Shown: one piece after another, positions 27,263-36,320 of the stretch
Numbering within the stretch: the stretch's first letter is position 1
Layout: every line of letters starts with the position of its first letter
From: Nitrospirota bacterium
GTDB lineage: Bacteria; Nitrospirota; Nitrospiria; Nitrospirales; UBA8639
Direction of reading: 5' to 3'
Length of the DNA: 64,000 nucleotides
NCBI GenBank assembly: GCA_003695915.1
Contig: RFGF01000015.1
Coordinates: 62,001-126,000 of the forward strand
The notes under the pieces: generated by a model
Databases searched by the model: none
Told to the model about the DNA's origin: nothing
The model's input: the letters and a program-made list of their open reading frames with translations, nothing else
Made by a program: the position numbers and the translations under genes

Positions 27263-27762
27263 TTATTCCTTTCCTCTTTTGGAACTATCGGTTTGTTGAG
27301 AATCCGAACACCAGCCAGCATCCGTTTGCACATCTTCGTGACGGTTTAGCGCATCTTCGTCTAGGCATTGCCGCTGAACCGTTTGCAGCTGGTTGGTAAT
27401 TGCAATAATAGCCTGCTGCAGCGCCCGTCTGGCTCTTGCGATTTCCGATACCCTCCTGGATTCCCTCGAGCGATGTCGAATGCACCACGCCCGTCCGCCA
27501 TCAAACCCTCGAAGGAATGGACCGCAAGAAGGTGACTTCTGGAACGCGATCCGGTTGAGTTGATGCAGAGCCTGAAGATAGGCTTGCCGTTCGACAACGG
27601 CTTGCTGGGCAGAACGCAAGAGTTCCGTCGCATCCGAACAGGAACCACTCCATATCGTTCCAGCATGAACAGCGGGTATCCAAAGTACGCGGCAAAAAGA
27701 CTCACCAGCAGCCCCATCCAACTCATGATGCCGTTCGATTTCCATATTTGATATTTCTTCAT
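27263..27762 (-). pseudogene. Possible frameshifted gene for a membrane-anchored coiled-coil protein
   Basis: One frame from the ATG at 27762 opens with a convincing membrane anchor (MKKYQIWKSNGIMSWMGLLVSLFAAYFGYPLF) but loses protein character near 27645. From there a different frame reads as amphipathic helix (DATELLRSAQQAVVERQAYLQALHQLNRIAF and later RRALQQAIIAITNQLQTVQRQ) to a stop at 27263. The simplest reading is one gene with an indel around 27645. I do not recognise the protein, and weak ribosome-binding sites keep confidence low. Confidence 0.35.
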
Positions 27763-27974
27763 TTCTTGTTTTTTTCCGAAAAACATCCTTTCCATGGTCC
27801 GTCATTCGCATCGTACTGCCAAAGCAGAAATCGAATGGAAGCCGGAGCACGCTCCCACGATCGGGGGAGCGAGAAGAATCGTTCAGGGCGATCTCGAACG
27901 ACTGGCGAAGGGAACGATGTCAGATGTTTATAAAACGGAAACCAGGGAGGCTGAATGGCGAGGGTGGCAACGAC

Positions 27975-28499
27975 TCACGCCGGTTCTTCGGTCACCGTCA
28001 TGGTCATAACGACGGGGTCGATGGGGTTGTCGCGAGCATCCCGTTGAACATGGGCAATGCGATCGACCACCTCCATCCCGTCAACGACCTCGCCAAAGAC
28101 CGTATATTGACGATCGAGGAACGGGCAATCGGCCACACAGATAAAAAATTGGGAACCGGCGCTATTCGGATCTTGAGCACGAGCCATCGACAGCACTCCG
28201 CGTCGATGCGGGCGATCGTTGAATTCCGCAGCAAGACGATACCCAGGGCCTCCCATCCCGTGCGTGGAGCGATCCGGATTGCGGCTGTTCGGATCACCAC
28301 CTTGAATCATGAAGCCGGGAATCACTCGATGAAACGTGGTACCATCGTAAAATTTGTCGTCGGCGAGCGTGACCATGTTTCGAACATGGTTGGGGGCAAC
28401 GTCCGGATAAAACTTGAGCGTGATCGTTCCCCAATCTTCGTTCTTGACAGTGACACGAATGATCAATCTCGTCCGATCGTTGATAGTTCGTTCGTTCAC
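27975..28499 (-). CDS. Cyclophilin-type peptidyl-prolyl cis-trans isomerase
   Basis: Catalyses proline isomerisation during protein folding; no signal peptide is visible, so probably cytoplasmic. The 174-residue protein has DDKFYDGTTFHRVIPGFMIQGGDP (with the catalytic Arg in FHRVI), AEFNDRPHRRGVLSMARAQDPNSAGSQFFI and FLDRQYTVFGEVVDGMEVVDRI. The start is a GTG at 28499 with AGGAG six bases ahead; the frame is open further upstream to an ATG at 28550 but lacks homologous character there. Confidence 0.95.
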   Translation of the reverse strand: MNERTINDRTRLIIRVTVKNEDWGTITLKFYPDVAPNHVRNMVTLADDKFYDGTTFHRVIPGFMIQGGDPNSRNPDRSTHGMGGPGYRLAAEFNDRPHRRGVLSMARAQDPNSAGSQFFICVADCPFLDRQYTVFGEVVDGMEVVDRIAHVQRDARDNPIDPVVMTMTVTEEPA

Positions 28500-28568
28500 A
28501 GTTCGCTCCTGTCGGTGTTTCGACAGGCCCGATGCCCTATCAAAACACATCGGGCTGACGATGGGTTG

Positions 28569-29645
28569 TCAATAGGGCCGGGGCTGATAGGTGTGCAGAC
28601 CAAATCCTTCGCTCACGTTGACCCAATGCTTGCCATTATCGTCGCTCCGAAACGCTCCCTGGCTGGTCCCCACGTACAACACTCCGGCTGGTGACATCAC
28701 AAACGTTTGAATCGACAGTTCGGTCAACCCGCTGTTGATCGGCTGCCACCGCCGATCTTCTCTCCCCAATACATACACCCCCAAGCCTGTTGCGACATAC
28801 AAGGCAGAATCCTGCGAAACAATCCCGCGAATGGAATCATTGGGCAATGTTCGACTGATAGGATGCCACGATCGCCCCTCATCGGTGCTCATGAACAGCC
28901 CGCCGTCTTGTGTGCCGAGGAAAATCTGCTGTCGCTCGTTCACGACCACGATACGCAAATAGCGATGAGGAAGGCGCTCTTTCGGATCCACCAATCCGGA
29001 GGATCCTCGAAGCCACGTCGATTGCTTCGTATCCACCGTATCGACGGTAAACAACCCTTTACCAGCTGTCGCGGCGAGGAGAATCCGATCGTTCAACATC
29101 GCCATGCTCGGGATTAAAAATTGATCCAACGCTTGATGCACCATGGTCCATTGGTGATCGGCTTCATCCCAGCGATAGACACCACGACCGGTTCCTGCAT
29201 AGATGCCGCGATCACCGATGAGAAGGGACTTGACTTCGACGCGTTTTAGACCGGTCTTGATGCTTTCCCATGCCGTCGTCCCATGAACGAGACGATAGAC
29301 TCCTCCTCGGACCGTGCCCGCGTACACATCGCCATTGGGATGCACGGCGAGGCACAAGACGAACAAATCGGTCAGCCCGTGATTGATCATCGTCCAAGAT
29401 TGGCCTTTATCCGAACTGCGGAAGACCCCCATACCAAAGGATCCGGCATAGACCACTTCATCCGGCGTGATCGCCATGGCCTGGATGCTCGGAGCAAACG
29501 GCACACCGTGCCCCATCCCGCCATGACCGGGAGAGGGCGTGCGCAATGGATCGACCAACGCGCTGGCAGAGGCTCCTGCGCCCAAGATCATCCCTAGTGC
29601 CAGAACCAGCACGCTCATCCTTTTTATACAGGTTCGTGTATGCAT
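28569..29645 (-). CDS. Exported beta-propeller protein (BNR/Ycf48-like repeats)
   Basis: A 358-residue exported protein: signal peptide MSVLVLALGMILGAGASASA, then five to six repeats of a propeller blade with the Asp-box pattern SxDxGxxW (SSDKGQSWTMI, STDEGRSWHPI, SDDNGKHWVNV) alternating with VYAGT.G.G.Y/F. Such proteins are often annotated as Ycf48-like or sialidase-like; the fold is clear but the role is not. GAGGG six bases before the ATG at 29645 fixes the start. tatC lies just upstream on the same strand. Confidence 0.82.
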   Translation of the reverse strand: MHTRTCIKRMSVLVLALGMILGAGASASALVDPLRTPSPGHGGMGHGVPFAPSIQAMAITPDEVVYAGSFGMGVFRSSDKGQSWTMINHGLTDLFVLCLAVHPNGDVYAGTVRGGVYRLVHGTTAWESIKTGLKRVEVKSLLIGDRGIYAGTGRGVYRWDEADHQWTMVHQALDQFLIPSMAMLNDRILLAATAGKGLFTVDTVDTKQSTWLRGSSGLVDPKERLPHRYLRIVVVNERQQIFLGTQDGGLFMSTDEGRSWHPISRTLPNDSIRGIVSQDSALYVATGLGVYVLGREDRRWQPINSGLTELSIQTFVMSPAGVLYVGTSQGAFRSDDNGKHWVNVSEGFGLHTYQPRPY

Positions 29646-29699
29646 GATGGCCCTCACAGACGGTTTCGTTATGCCCATACGCAATTAGAGGTTCGACTA

Positions 29700-30467
29700 T
29701 TATCCGGCAGCTCGCTGAGAGGCCGTCTGTTGCGCATCGTTCTCCTCGTGTGACATTCGGGAACGGCCGAAAATTTTCGCCCCCCAAATCCCTATTTCAT
29801 AAAGCACCATCAAGGGCACGGCCATCAGCAACATCGTAAACAAGGTCGCATCGGGTGTAATGACCGCCGATACGATAAGGGCGATCATCGCGGCATGTTT
29901 GCGATACCGGGCCAACCATTCCGCTGTAATGAACCCGGCCCTGGCGAGCAAGGTCAAGGCCAAGGGAATTTCGAATGCGAAGCCGAACGCGAGGAGAAAT
30001 TTCACATTGAAATCGACATAGAGCCCGACAGCCAATTCAGGGGCCAGCGATCGATCCATGCCAAAGGTCACAAAAAAATGAATGACCAACGGAAGGATCA
30101 CCAAATTGCAGAAGACCAATCCGAGGACAAAACACCCCAACCCCAAGAAAAATAATGGGATCGCCCATCGCCGTTCTCGCTTGAGCAAGGCCGGCTCGAT
30201 GAATTTCCAGAATTGGTGCAGAATCACAGGAATACTGGCCACGACCGCGGCCAGAAAGGAAATCTTAATGGACGCAAACAAGGCCTCTGCCGGCGCGTAA
30301 AAAATAAGGTCATCCTGAAAGGGTCGTTTAAACCATGCGATCAATTCGGAGGAAAACGCAAAAGCCACGGCAAACCACACCATGATGCTCGCTCCAACGA
30401 TCAGCAAGCGGCGTTTGAGTTCATGGATATGCCGTTGCAGCGGATGGGCGAATGCCGTCATGGCCAT
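29700..30467 (-). CDS. tatC: Sec-independent protein translocase TatC
   Basis: Core receptor of the twin-arginine export system. The 255-residue protein has the start HPLQRHIHELKRRLLI with the conserved Glu, PAEALFASIKISFLAAVVASIPVILHQFWKFIEPALLKRERR, and six predicted membrane helices ending in PDATLFTMLLMAVPLMVLYEIGI. A hydrophilic tail of about 25 residues follows. No tatA/tatB is next to it, so those must lie elsewhere. The DUF465 gene is upstream. Confidence 0.96.
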   Translation of the reverse strand: MAMTAFAHPLQRHIHELKRRLLIVGASIMVWFAVAFAFSSELIAWFKRPFQDDLIFYAPAEALFASIKISFLAAVVASIPVILHQFWKFIEPALLKRERRWAIPLFFLGLGCFVLGLVFCNLVILPLVIHFFVTFGMDRSLAPELAVGLYVDFNVKFLLAFGFAFEIPLALTLLARAGFITAEWLARYRKHAAMIALIVSAVITPDATLFTMLLMAVPLMVLYEIGIWGAKIFGRSRMSHEENDAQQTASQRAAG

Positions 30468-30525
30468 GGCCGGTGGATTCTCCTTCTCAGAAACATCGGA
30501 CGTCGGTCCTCGTGCCGTCCGGTCC

Positions 30526-30768
30526 TTAGGATGGAGAGAGTTGGCTCTGATTGTTCCGATATTCTCGAATTAGCGCCGCCATCCGATCCTTTTTCCCGAG
30601 TTTTTCTTTTTGAATCTGCTTTTTCAAGATTTCTTCTTGTGGGGTCAAGACATGGTGTTTCAGGAGTTCTTGCAGCTCGAGATCCAGGCGATGATGCGAT
30701 TCTTCCAATTCACGAAATTCGGGACTGATAGCCCGTAATTGCTCGGCAATCTGTTCGTCAGAGAGCAT
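30526..30768 (-). CDS. DUF465 (YdcH-type) small helical protein
   Basis: An 80-residue protein, almost entirely helical and charged: SPEFRELEESHHRLDLELQELLKHHVLTPQEEILKKQIQKEKLGKKDRMAALIREYRN. This is the DUF465/YdcH pattern, with the conserved HxxLD near the middle and KKxKLxxKDxxxxxI near the end. Function unknown; likely a coiled-coil hairpin. It sits between rimI and tatC on the minus strand. Confidence 0.88.
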   Translation of the reverse strand: MLSDEQIAEQLRAISPEFRELEESHHRLDLELQELLKHHVLTPQEEILKKQIQKEKLGKKDRMAALIREYRNNQSQLSPS

Positions 30769-30816
30769 AAGGATCCCTCCTTTGCAAACGTGATAATGGA
30801 TAGAAGCGGAAGATGA

Positions 30817-31362
30817 TCATAGGCGCGGGTTCTGTATAGGTTGCGGTTGAACCGAATCTGGAGAACACAAGGGCTCGAACGTCATTAGGATAGCATCCTC
30901 GTCGGGATTCGTATAGTAGCCGGTTCGAGTACCGTAGGCGCGAAAGCCGAGCCGTCGATAAAAATTCAGGGCCGGTTCGTTGGAAGCACGAACTTCCAAG
31001 AGCGCCCGCGTCGCACCATGGGTCCGGCCTTCGGCCATGGCATGTCTCAGCAGCCGAGCACCGATGCCCTGCCGCCTGTGTTCGCGTCGCACGGCGCAAT
31101 TCAAGATCCGCAATTCCTCGAAAACGATCCAGAAGCAGCAATAACCAGCTAGCGCGGGACCGATCTGGGCCGGGAAACGGGCAACGAGCAAATGACTAAA
31201 CGCATTCCCTCGAAGTTCTGCTTCGAACGCTTCGCGCGACCATGGTGTCGGAAACGAGGCCTGCTCGATAGCCACGATCGCATCGAGATCCGACATCGTC
31301 GCCCGCTCGATGGTTATCTCTTTCAGAGCAGATGGATTGTCATGAGGAAGAATCCGATCCAT
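30817..31362 (-). CDS. rimI: Ribosomal protein bS18 alanine N-acetyltransferase RimI
   Basis: GNAT acetyltransferase of 181 residues. TIERATMSDLDAIVAIEQASFPTPWSREAFEAEL is the RimI N-terminus, the acetyl-CoA loop is VRREHRRQGIGARLLRHAM, and ALLEVRASNEPALNFYRRLGFRAYGTRTGYYTNPDEDAILM is the C-terminal core with the conserved Tyr. A short tail (about 15 residues) follows. The location next to tsaB is the usual bacterial arrangement (tsaB-rimI). Confidence 0.93.
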   Translation of the reverse strand: MDRILPHDNPSALKEITIERATMSDLDAIVAIEQASFPTPWSREAFEAELRGNAFSHLLVARFPAQIGPALAGYCCFWIVFEELRILNCAVRREHRRQGIGARLLRHAMAEGRTHGATRALLEVRASNEPALNFYRRLGFRAYGTRTGYYTNPDEDAILMTFEPLCSPDSVQPQPIQNPRL

Positions 31363-31433
31363 GAGCGCGTTTTCCGACTTCGGCTTCTTGTCTGTATCGT
31401 TACCGCGTCGACATTGCCAGGCGCCTCAAGCGA

Positions 31434-32183
31434 TCACACGCATCTTCCGGATCGTCCACCCATCGACTCGGACCGATGCTTGAGCTCCTCGACTTCGGCC
31501 CGAGCGCGCTGCACATACCGAGGCCCCTCCCCCGAAGCGAGGCGCTCTCCGGCCTCCAATCGTTCGAGCCCAGCCCGCCCTACACTCACTGCCGAAGGGG
31601 ACATGCAATCCGCCGGGCCTTCTTGATGAAACCGATCGGCATTGACGAACTGATCGAGCACCGTTTGGCGATGGCGCTGCCAGCCTTCGCCAAACAAAAG
31701 AACCGGTTCGCGCAAAGCATGGCGGAGATCAGACCATGTGCCCAATTGATCCTCCGTGAGGCGAAGGAGTCGCTCCCCTTCCCAGCGAAAACATGCCCAA
31801 TACACATGGTCGGTCTGAGCATGAATGATCGGACAAAGCGTCCGTGTTTCTCCGCGAAGAGTCCAGGCCATTCCTTCCAATGTTGGAACGCCTACAAGGG
31901 GGAGCCCCGTCACGTACCGCAATCCCATCATCGTCGCGAAACTCGTCCGCAGGCCGGTGAACGAACCCGGACCGGCAGAGAGTACCAACCCGTCAAGATC
32001 CGACAAGCGCATCTTGATGGAAGCCAACAGCCGGTCGATTGCCGGAATCAACCATCTGGTCTGACCGCTCGCGGCGGTCTGTTCCAGAGTCGCTATCGGA
32101 GTGGTGCCCTCCAGGACAGCGATACTCTGCCGCGGCGTAGCGGTTTCCACAGCGAGGATGCGCCGATGCATGGCCCGTCTCAT
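31434..32183 (-). CDS. tsaB: tRNA threonylcarbamoyladenosine biosynthesis protein TsaB
   Basis: Partner of TsaD in making the t6A37 modification on tRNAs that read ANN codons. The 249-residue protein begins ILAVETATPRQSIAVLEG and has LVLSAGPGSFTGLRTSFATMMGLRYVTGLPLVGVPTLEGMA, the ASKHA-type core shared with TsaD. The ATG at 32183 lies four bases after the upstream lipoprotein stop, pointing to translational coupling; an in-frame ATG four codons later is also possible. rimI follows after a 71-base gap. Confidence 0.94.
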   Translation of the reverse strand: MRRAMHRRILAVETATPRQSIAVLEGTTPIATLEQTAASGQTRWLIPAIDRLLASIKMRLSDLDGLVLSAGPGSFTGLRTSFATMMGLRYVTGLPLVGVPTLEGMAWTLRGETRTLCPIIHAQTDHVYWACFRWEGERLLRLTEDQLGTWSDLRHALREPVLLFGEGWQRHRQTVLDQFVNADRFHQEGPADCMSPSAVSVGRAGLERLEAGERLASGEGPRYVQRARAEVEELKHRSESMGGRSGRCV

Positions 32184-32187
32184 GCGT

Positions 32188-32985
32188 TCACCCCACGGTG
32201 GCCAGAATTTCGATGAACGTCATCGTCACCGAAAGGGACTGTTCGAGATCTCTGGCTTGTACATGATAGGGTAATCGCAGTTCCGCAGCATTCAGTGGCA
32301 ACGAAGAGACCCGTTGATAGTGATCATACCTGACGACCAAAATTGGATCGCCCCCTGCATCCAGATAGGCCAAGCGAAGCGGCTCGTAACTGCCATTCAC
32401 CCACACACGGATATGCGGATGCACGGTGGCATCATGTTTTTGACGATACACGTCCAAGCGATAACGATTTTCCTCTTGAAAAACGAGAATGCGCGGGTTC
32501 TCCTGCGTGAGAGTGCCAAGCATCGGTCCCATGGCCTGCAACGCGAGTCGGATAGGACGCCCGAATTCGCCGATCTCATCCAATTGGTCGAGCGTCCCCA
32601 CCAACGGTTGAGAAACCATCCCTGGAACCTGGAGCGTAAAGCGATCGCCTTGTTGCACAAAGTCGAACACGATTCCTCCGAATTGTGTCAACCCTTTCAA
32701 TCTGATGAAACGAGGTCGCTGATAATACAGCACCCCGTTCATCGATTGAGTTGCGAGGGGAATCCTCCCGTCTCCGATTGCAACTTGAAACAATCCCTGC
32801 ATCATAGAGAGGCGTTCCTCGCGAGAAGCTATCGCCGTCAAAATTTGCTCGGACTGCTCCGGATCTAGCGGGACCGCGTGAAGTGTCGGACCTGTGGTAC
32901 AACTCGTAACGAACAGGCTGACCAGAGCCAACATCATCCAGGATCCCACGGCGCGCGCAGGATGATCGGGGGAAAGGCGTCCCAT
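32188..32985 (-). CDS. Putative LolB/DUF4292-like lipoprotein
   Basis: A 265-residue lipoprotein: GSWMMLALVSLFVTSCTTGP gives a signal peptide and lipobox Cys at about residue 29. The mature part (EERLSMMQGLFQVAIGDGRIPLATQSMNGVLYYQRPRFIRLKGLTQFGGIVFDFVQQGDRFTLQVP) resembles the half-barrel of LolA/LolB and DUF4292 proteins, which carry or insert lipoproteins. The assignment is by pattern only. The ATG at 32985 begins six bases after the radA stop, with GGGAG upstream, and tsaB follows after four bases. Confidence 0.72.
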   Translation of the reverse strand: MGRLSPDHPARAVGSWMMLALVSLFVTSCTTGPTLHAVPLDPEQSEQILTAIASREERLSMMQGLFQVAIGDGRIPLATQSMNGVLYYQRPRFIRLKGLTQFGGIVFDFVQQGDRFTLQVPGMVSQPLVGTLDQLDEIGEFGRPIRLALQAMGPMLGTLTQENPRILVFQEENRYRLDVYRQKHDATVHPHIRVWVNGSYEPLRLAYLDAGGDPILVVRYDHYQRVSSLPLNAAELRLPYHVQARDLEQSLSVTMTFIEILATVG

Positions 32986-32990
32986 CTTGA

Positions 32991-34367
32991 TCAACTCCCG
33001 AGGCCAACTGACACAGCATCGTGCAAGTCGTGGATGCCCATCAGCTCCACCCCTGGATTGCTCCCCCACGATCCGACATTAGCCGCAGGAAGAATGCATC
33101 GACGGAATCCCAGCTTCTCAGCTTCGCGCACGCGTTGCTCGGCTTGGTGAACGGGGCGCACCTCTCCGCTGAGCCCCACTTCCCCGAGCACCATGGTGTG
33201 CGGATCAAGAGGATGATCGCGCAATGACGAGGCGACGGCAAGTACAATGCCGAGATCCAGAGCTGGTTCATTCGTTTGTAAGCCGCCGACCACATTGACG
33301 TAGACATCTTGCCCAGCGACCTGCATGCCGAGTCGCTTTTCCATGACGGCCAATAACAGGGCCACGCGATTGACCTCGACGCCGTTGGCCATTCGTTTGG
33401 GCATGGGATAAGCCGTATCCGTCACCAAGGCCTGCAGTTCGACAAGAATCGGCCGAGTCCCTTCGAGCGTGCAGACCACGACGGATCCCGTGCTGTTGAC
33501 CGGCCGTCCGGCCAGAAACAGCGCTGACGGGTTGGGGACTTCCACGAGCCCCTGTTCCTTCATTTCGAACACCCCGATTTCGTTGGTCGTGCCGAATCGG
33601 TTTTTGACCGCGCGCAACATGCGATACGTGTGCGTCTTGTCACCTTCGAAATACAACACGGTATCCACGAGATGCTCGAGCAAGCGCGGACCGGCGATCG
33701 CACCTTCTTTGGTCACATGACCGATAATAAAAACTGGCATATGGTTTCGTTTGGCCAACCACATGAGTTGGCAAGCAACTTCCTGAATCTGACTGACGGT
33801 ACCGGGAGCGGAGCTGATCTGGTCCGTATAGACGGTCTGAATAGAATCGACGACTATCGCGATAGGCTGGATGTCCTGGGCTGCGTTGATCACATCGGGA
33901 AGCAGGGTCGTAGGCAAAAGATAAAAGGTCGGACACGTCAAGCCAAGTCGGTCGGCTCGTAATTTTATCTGTCGTCCTGATTCTTCTCCGGAGACATACA
34001 AGACGGTTCCTCGACCGGAAGCCAAAGCGGCGAGGACCTGGAGCAACAATGTCGTTTTGCCGATACCAGGATCGCCTCCCACCAACACCACGGACCCCGG
34101 GACCACCCCTCCCCCTAAGACGCGATCCAGTTCTCCAAAGCCGGTGGGAAAGCGCATGTCCTCCACACCCGCAATCGCATGAAGGGGAACCGGTCTGGAC
34201 TGTTCGGGTCCAGATGCTAGCGGACGCCCTGGTCCCTGGTGCTCCCGTACTTGTTCTTCGCGCAAGCTGTTCCATTCTCCGCAGTCGGGGCAACGCCCGC
34301 TCCAACGCGGTGCACGATAACCACACTGCTGACACACGAACTGGGTTTTTGTGCGCAGGATTTTCAT
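32991..34367 (-). CDS. radA: DNA repair protein RadA
   Basis: Branch-migration ATPase of recombination (Sms). The 458 residues include the N-terminal four-Cys zinc finger FVCQQCGYRAPRWSGRCPDCGEWNSL, Walker A GGDPGIGKTTLLLQ, the RadA KNRFG motif, and a C-terminal Lon-protease-like domain (GQDVYVNVVGGLQTNEPALDLGIVLAVASSLRDHPL) that lacks the Lon catalytic pair, as in all RadA proteins. Length is typical. It heads a tight cluster with the lipoprotein gene, tsaB and rimI. Confidence 0.97.
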   Translation of the reverse strand: MKILRTKTQFVCQQCGYRAPRWSGRCPDCGEWNSLREEQVREHQGPGRPLASGPEQSRPVPLHAIAGVEDMRFPTGFGELDRVLGGGVVPGSVVLVGGDPGIGKTTLLLQVLAALASGRGTVLYVSGEESGRQIKLRADRLGLTCPTFYLLPTTLLPDVINAAQDIQPIAIVVDSIQTVYTDQISSAPGTVSQIQEVACQLMWLAKRNHMPVFIIGHVTKEGAIAGPRLLEHLVDTVLYFEGDKTHTYRMLRAVKNRFGTTNEIGVFEMKEQGLVEVPNPSALFLAGRPVNSTGSVVVCTLEGTRPILVELQALVTDTAYPMPKRMANGVEVNRVALLLAVMEKRLGMQVAGQDVYVNVVGGLQTNEPALDLGIVLAVASSLRDHPLDPHTMVLGEVGLSGEVRPVHQAEQRVREAEKLGFRRCILPAANVGSWGSNPGVELMGIHDLHDAVSVGLGS

Positions 34368-34400
34368 CGTTCTCTGCTGAGGGAGAGGGTCGCGAACCCG

Positions 34401-35261
34401 TCAAAGGTGTTTCCGAACCGACTTCCAATTTTCAACGATCACCGTCCGGCGAGGATAGCCTTCACGCTCGTCGGGGTCTCCGAGCACAATCGTCCGAATT
34501 CGTTGACTCACCAGCGCATGTGCAAAATCCTTCGTCAGCCCGATGCCGGCACCCACGTGTTCCCAACCTTCCTGTTTGAGTTGCGACAAAAAGGCCTTGA
34601 GACCCTCTGCTCCTTTTTCGACGATTCGAGGGATTCCAGGAGGAAACTGATGTTGGCGCAGCCATTGTTGAAGATCCAAGACTGTCACAGACTCGGCAGG
34701 AACGATGTACATGAGGTTATAGTAAAATTTGCCGAGCTTCTCCAATTCGGCCACAGCATCGGGATCGGGTTCTCCAAGCGCCAGCGTGACAAGCGAAGGC
34801 ATGCCTGGAACCAACGGTGGAATCGGACGTGCACGGGTTCGCAACGTGGCACGAAGATCGACGAGAAGGATCGGCTTTCGTCGTTCCCACGAAGCTAATA
34901 AGCCGGTGCCTTCATTGGCCTTGACGCGGGGACTCTCCAGGACCCGAGCGGTCAGCGTATGATTGCCGCGCATCCGCGGCGCAAACGCCAAATACGCCCA
35001 TCCATCGCCGCCGGTCATGACAGTCCCGACTGTTTGGCCTTGCACGATGAATTCAACATGCTCTCCCCCGACCCCAACCGGTCCGAGCAAGCCTTGTTGG
35101 ACAACGCGCGCACGCAATCGTACCTCTCTGCCCGGCGACGTGAGGACATCGGGTACCAAGACCGTGACTTCTGCCTTTTCAGCAGCATGGGAAGACTCAC
35201 TCCCTAACACAATGAACCATCCGGCAAGAACTAGGGCAGAAACCACCCATAATCGAGGCAT
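34401..35261 (-). CDS. Exported protein with HAD-like degenerate phosphatase domain
   Basis: A 286-residue protein starting MPRLWVVSALVLAGWFIVLGSESSHAA, a signal peptide with cleavage after AHAA-type residues. Residues ~20-120 form a beta-sandwich (VTVLVPDVLTSPGREVRLRARVVQ...GGDGWAYLAFAPRMRGNHTLTARV). From ~135 a HAD-like domain begins PILLVDLRATLRT, where the usual DxDxT nucleophile motif reads D-L-R-A-T, and ends RIRTIVLGDPDEREGYPRRTVIVENW. The loss of the second Asp makes catalysis doubtful. Family unknown to me. The frame is open upstream to 35390, but that would overlap the next gene. Confidence 0.62.
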   Translation of the reverse strand: MPRLWVVSALVLAGWFIVLGSESSHAAEKAEVTVLVPDVLTSPGREVRLRARVVQQGLLGPVGVGGEHVEFIVQGQTVGTVMTGGDGWAYLAFAPRMRGNHTLTARVLESPRVKANEGTGLLASWERRKPILLVDLRATLRTRARPIPPLVPGMPSLVTLALGEPDPDAVAELEKLGKFYYNLMYIVPAESVTVLDLQQWLRQHQFPPGIPRIVEKGAEGLKAFLSQLKQEGWEHVGAGIGLTKDFAHALVSQRIRTIVLGDPDEREGYPRRTVIVENWKSVRKHL

Positions 35262-35319
35262 GAACAAGATGATGGTGGGGTATTGATGCGTTCCCAGGCG
35301 AAAACAAAGGCCGCGCATG

Positions 35320-35571
35320 CTAGAAGAGCCCGAATCCGCGCTTGGCAAAGGCAAAGGCGTCGAAGGCGGCAAAGATGGCGAATTGAACATAAAACAACCA
35401 ACCGGGCGGCCAGAAGAACTGAGAAACGACTATGAGCGCAAGCCCGCAGGCCAAAAACACATATCCCCGTTTGACGCCGACGTAAAGATGTCCGACGCCC
35501 GGCACAATGGACAAGGTTGCAGCGCCGATGGCATACCAGGTTCTTTCGCGGTCGTGATCGCTCTCGTTCAT
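35320..35571 (-). CDS. Small membrane protein, TM2-like
   Basis: An 83-residue protein with two or three hydrophobic helices: AIGAATLSIVPGVGHLYVGVKRGYVFLACGLALIVVSQFFWPPGWLFYVQFAIFAAFDAFAFAKR. The glycine-rich PGVGHLYVG..RGY segment followed by a helix is the TM2/DUF5683-like pattern. GAGGC lies about nine bases before the ATG at 35571. Function unknown. Confidence 0.7.
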   Translation of the reverse strand: MNESDHDRERTWYAIGAATLSIVPGVGHLYVGVKRGYVFLACGLALIVVSQFFWPPGWLFYVQFAIFAAFDAFAFAKRGFGLF

Positions 35572-35689
35572 AAGAAAATGCCTCATACTAGGGTAGAGAC
35601 GTGGTATTCACCTTATCATGGACCGTCGTCAGGGTTCCAGACAGTAGGGACCGATGACTCATCGAGACTGCAGGCGACGCAAGAATCGG

Positions 35690-35971
35690 CTATTCCAATT
35701 TGCGCTTGCGCAGTTCTTCGGCATAGGTTTTTTGATAAAGGATGTCCCATTCTTGGGACCCTTCGGGAATAGGGCGGGAATATGACTGCAATCGCGCTCG
35801 AACTTTTTGATCCAATTCTTGCTCCAACTTCATTTGCTCGGCGATCACCCGCTTTATATCTCGAAGCGCCAATGCCGGATCACCGATGATCTTCGCTTCC
35901 GAAGCTTGCTGCAGGCACTGCAGAATCACATGCGCGAGATGGGTCTGTTTTTCATCGGAGAGCAGAGCCAT
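35690..35971 (-). CDS. DUF507 family protein (copy 1)
   Basis: A 93-residue helical protein: LSDEKQTHLAHVILQCLQQASEAKIIGDPALALRDIKRVIAEQMKLEQELDQKVRARLQSYSRPIPEGSQEWDILYQKTYAEEL. The pattern S.E.I.HLAH.I......D....I...I.......L...V...I.S. ....S.EWDILY.K...EEL is DUF507, function unknown. A second DUF507 gene lies 60 bases upstream, and the two products are related but clearly diverged. Confidence 0.85.
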   Translation of the reverse strand: MALLSDEKQTHLAHVILQCLQQASEAKIIGDPALALRDIKRVIAEQMKLEQELDQKVRARLQSYSRPIPEGSQEWDILYQKTYAEELRKRKLE

Positions 35972-36031
35972 GATGGCACACTGGTCAGCTGGCTGGATAC
36001 AGTTTCAGGTGTCAGCCTCGGCCGTACATGC

Positions 36032-36313
36032 TTAGAGAACGAGTCCACGTTCTTGAACCAATTTGCTTTTCAATAGCGTAAACATTTTTTGATAATCCGC
36101 CCGGCCTTGTTCGAATTCTTTTTCGAACTGCTTCAGCATTTCGCGAACCTCGGCGTTCAGCCGGTCTTCGACAGACAGTTCATCGATGATCGTCTGCTCC
36201 AAACCACGGAGCAGCGATTCGGACGATCCCGTCACCTCCAACCGATGATGGTCCTGCAGGCGCTTGAGGATCGTCGTAGCCATCTGGTGAATACGCGGTT
36301 TGTTGAGTCGCAT
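36032..36313 (-). CDS. DUF507 family protein (copy 2)
   Basis: A 93-residue paralogue: MRLNKPRIHQMATTILKRLQDHHRLEVTGSSESLLRGLEQTIIDELSVEDRLNAEVREMLKQFEKEFEQGRADYQKMFTLLKSKLVQERG. It has the DUF507 start MRLNK..I..MA..I...L. and a charged helical C-terminus. The ATG at 36313 is seven bases after the stop of the cyclophilin-like gene, so these genes are cotranscribed. Paired DUF507 genes are common in Nitrospirota and deltaproteobacterial groups (recollection). Confidence 0.85.
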   Translation of the reverse strand: MRLNKPRIHQMATTILKRLQDHHRLEVTGSSESLLRGLEQTIIDELSVEDRLNAEVREMLKQFEKEFEQGRADYQKMFTLLKSKLVQERGLVL

Positions 36314-36320
36314 GGTTCCG

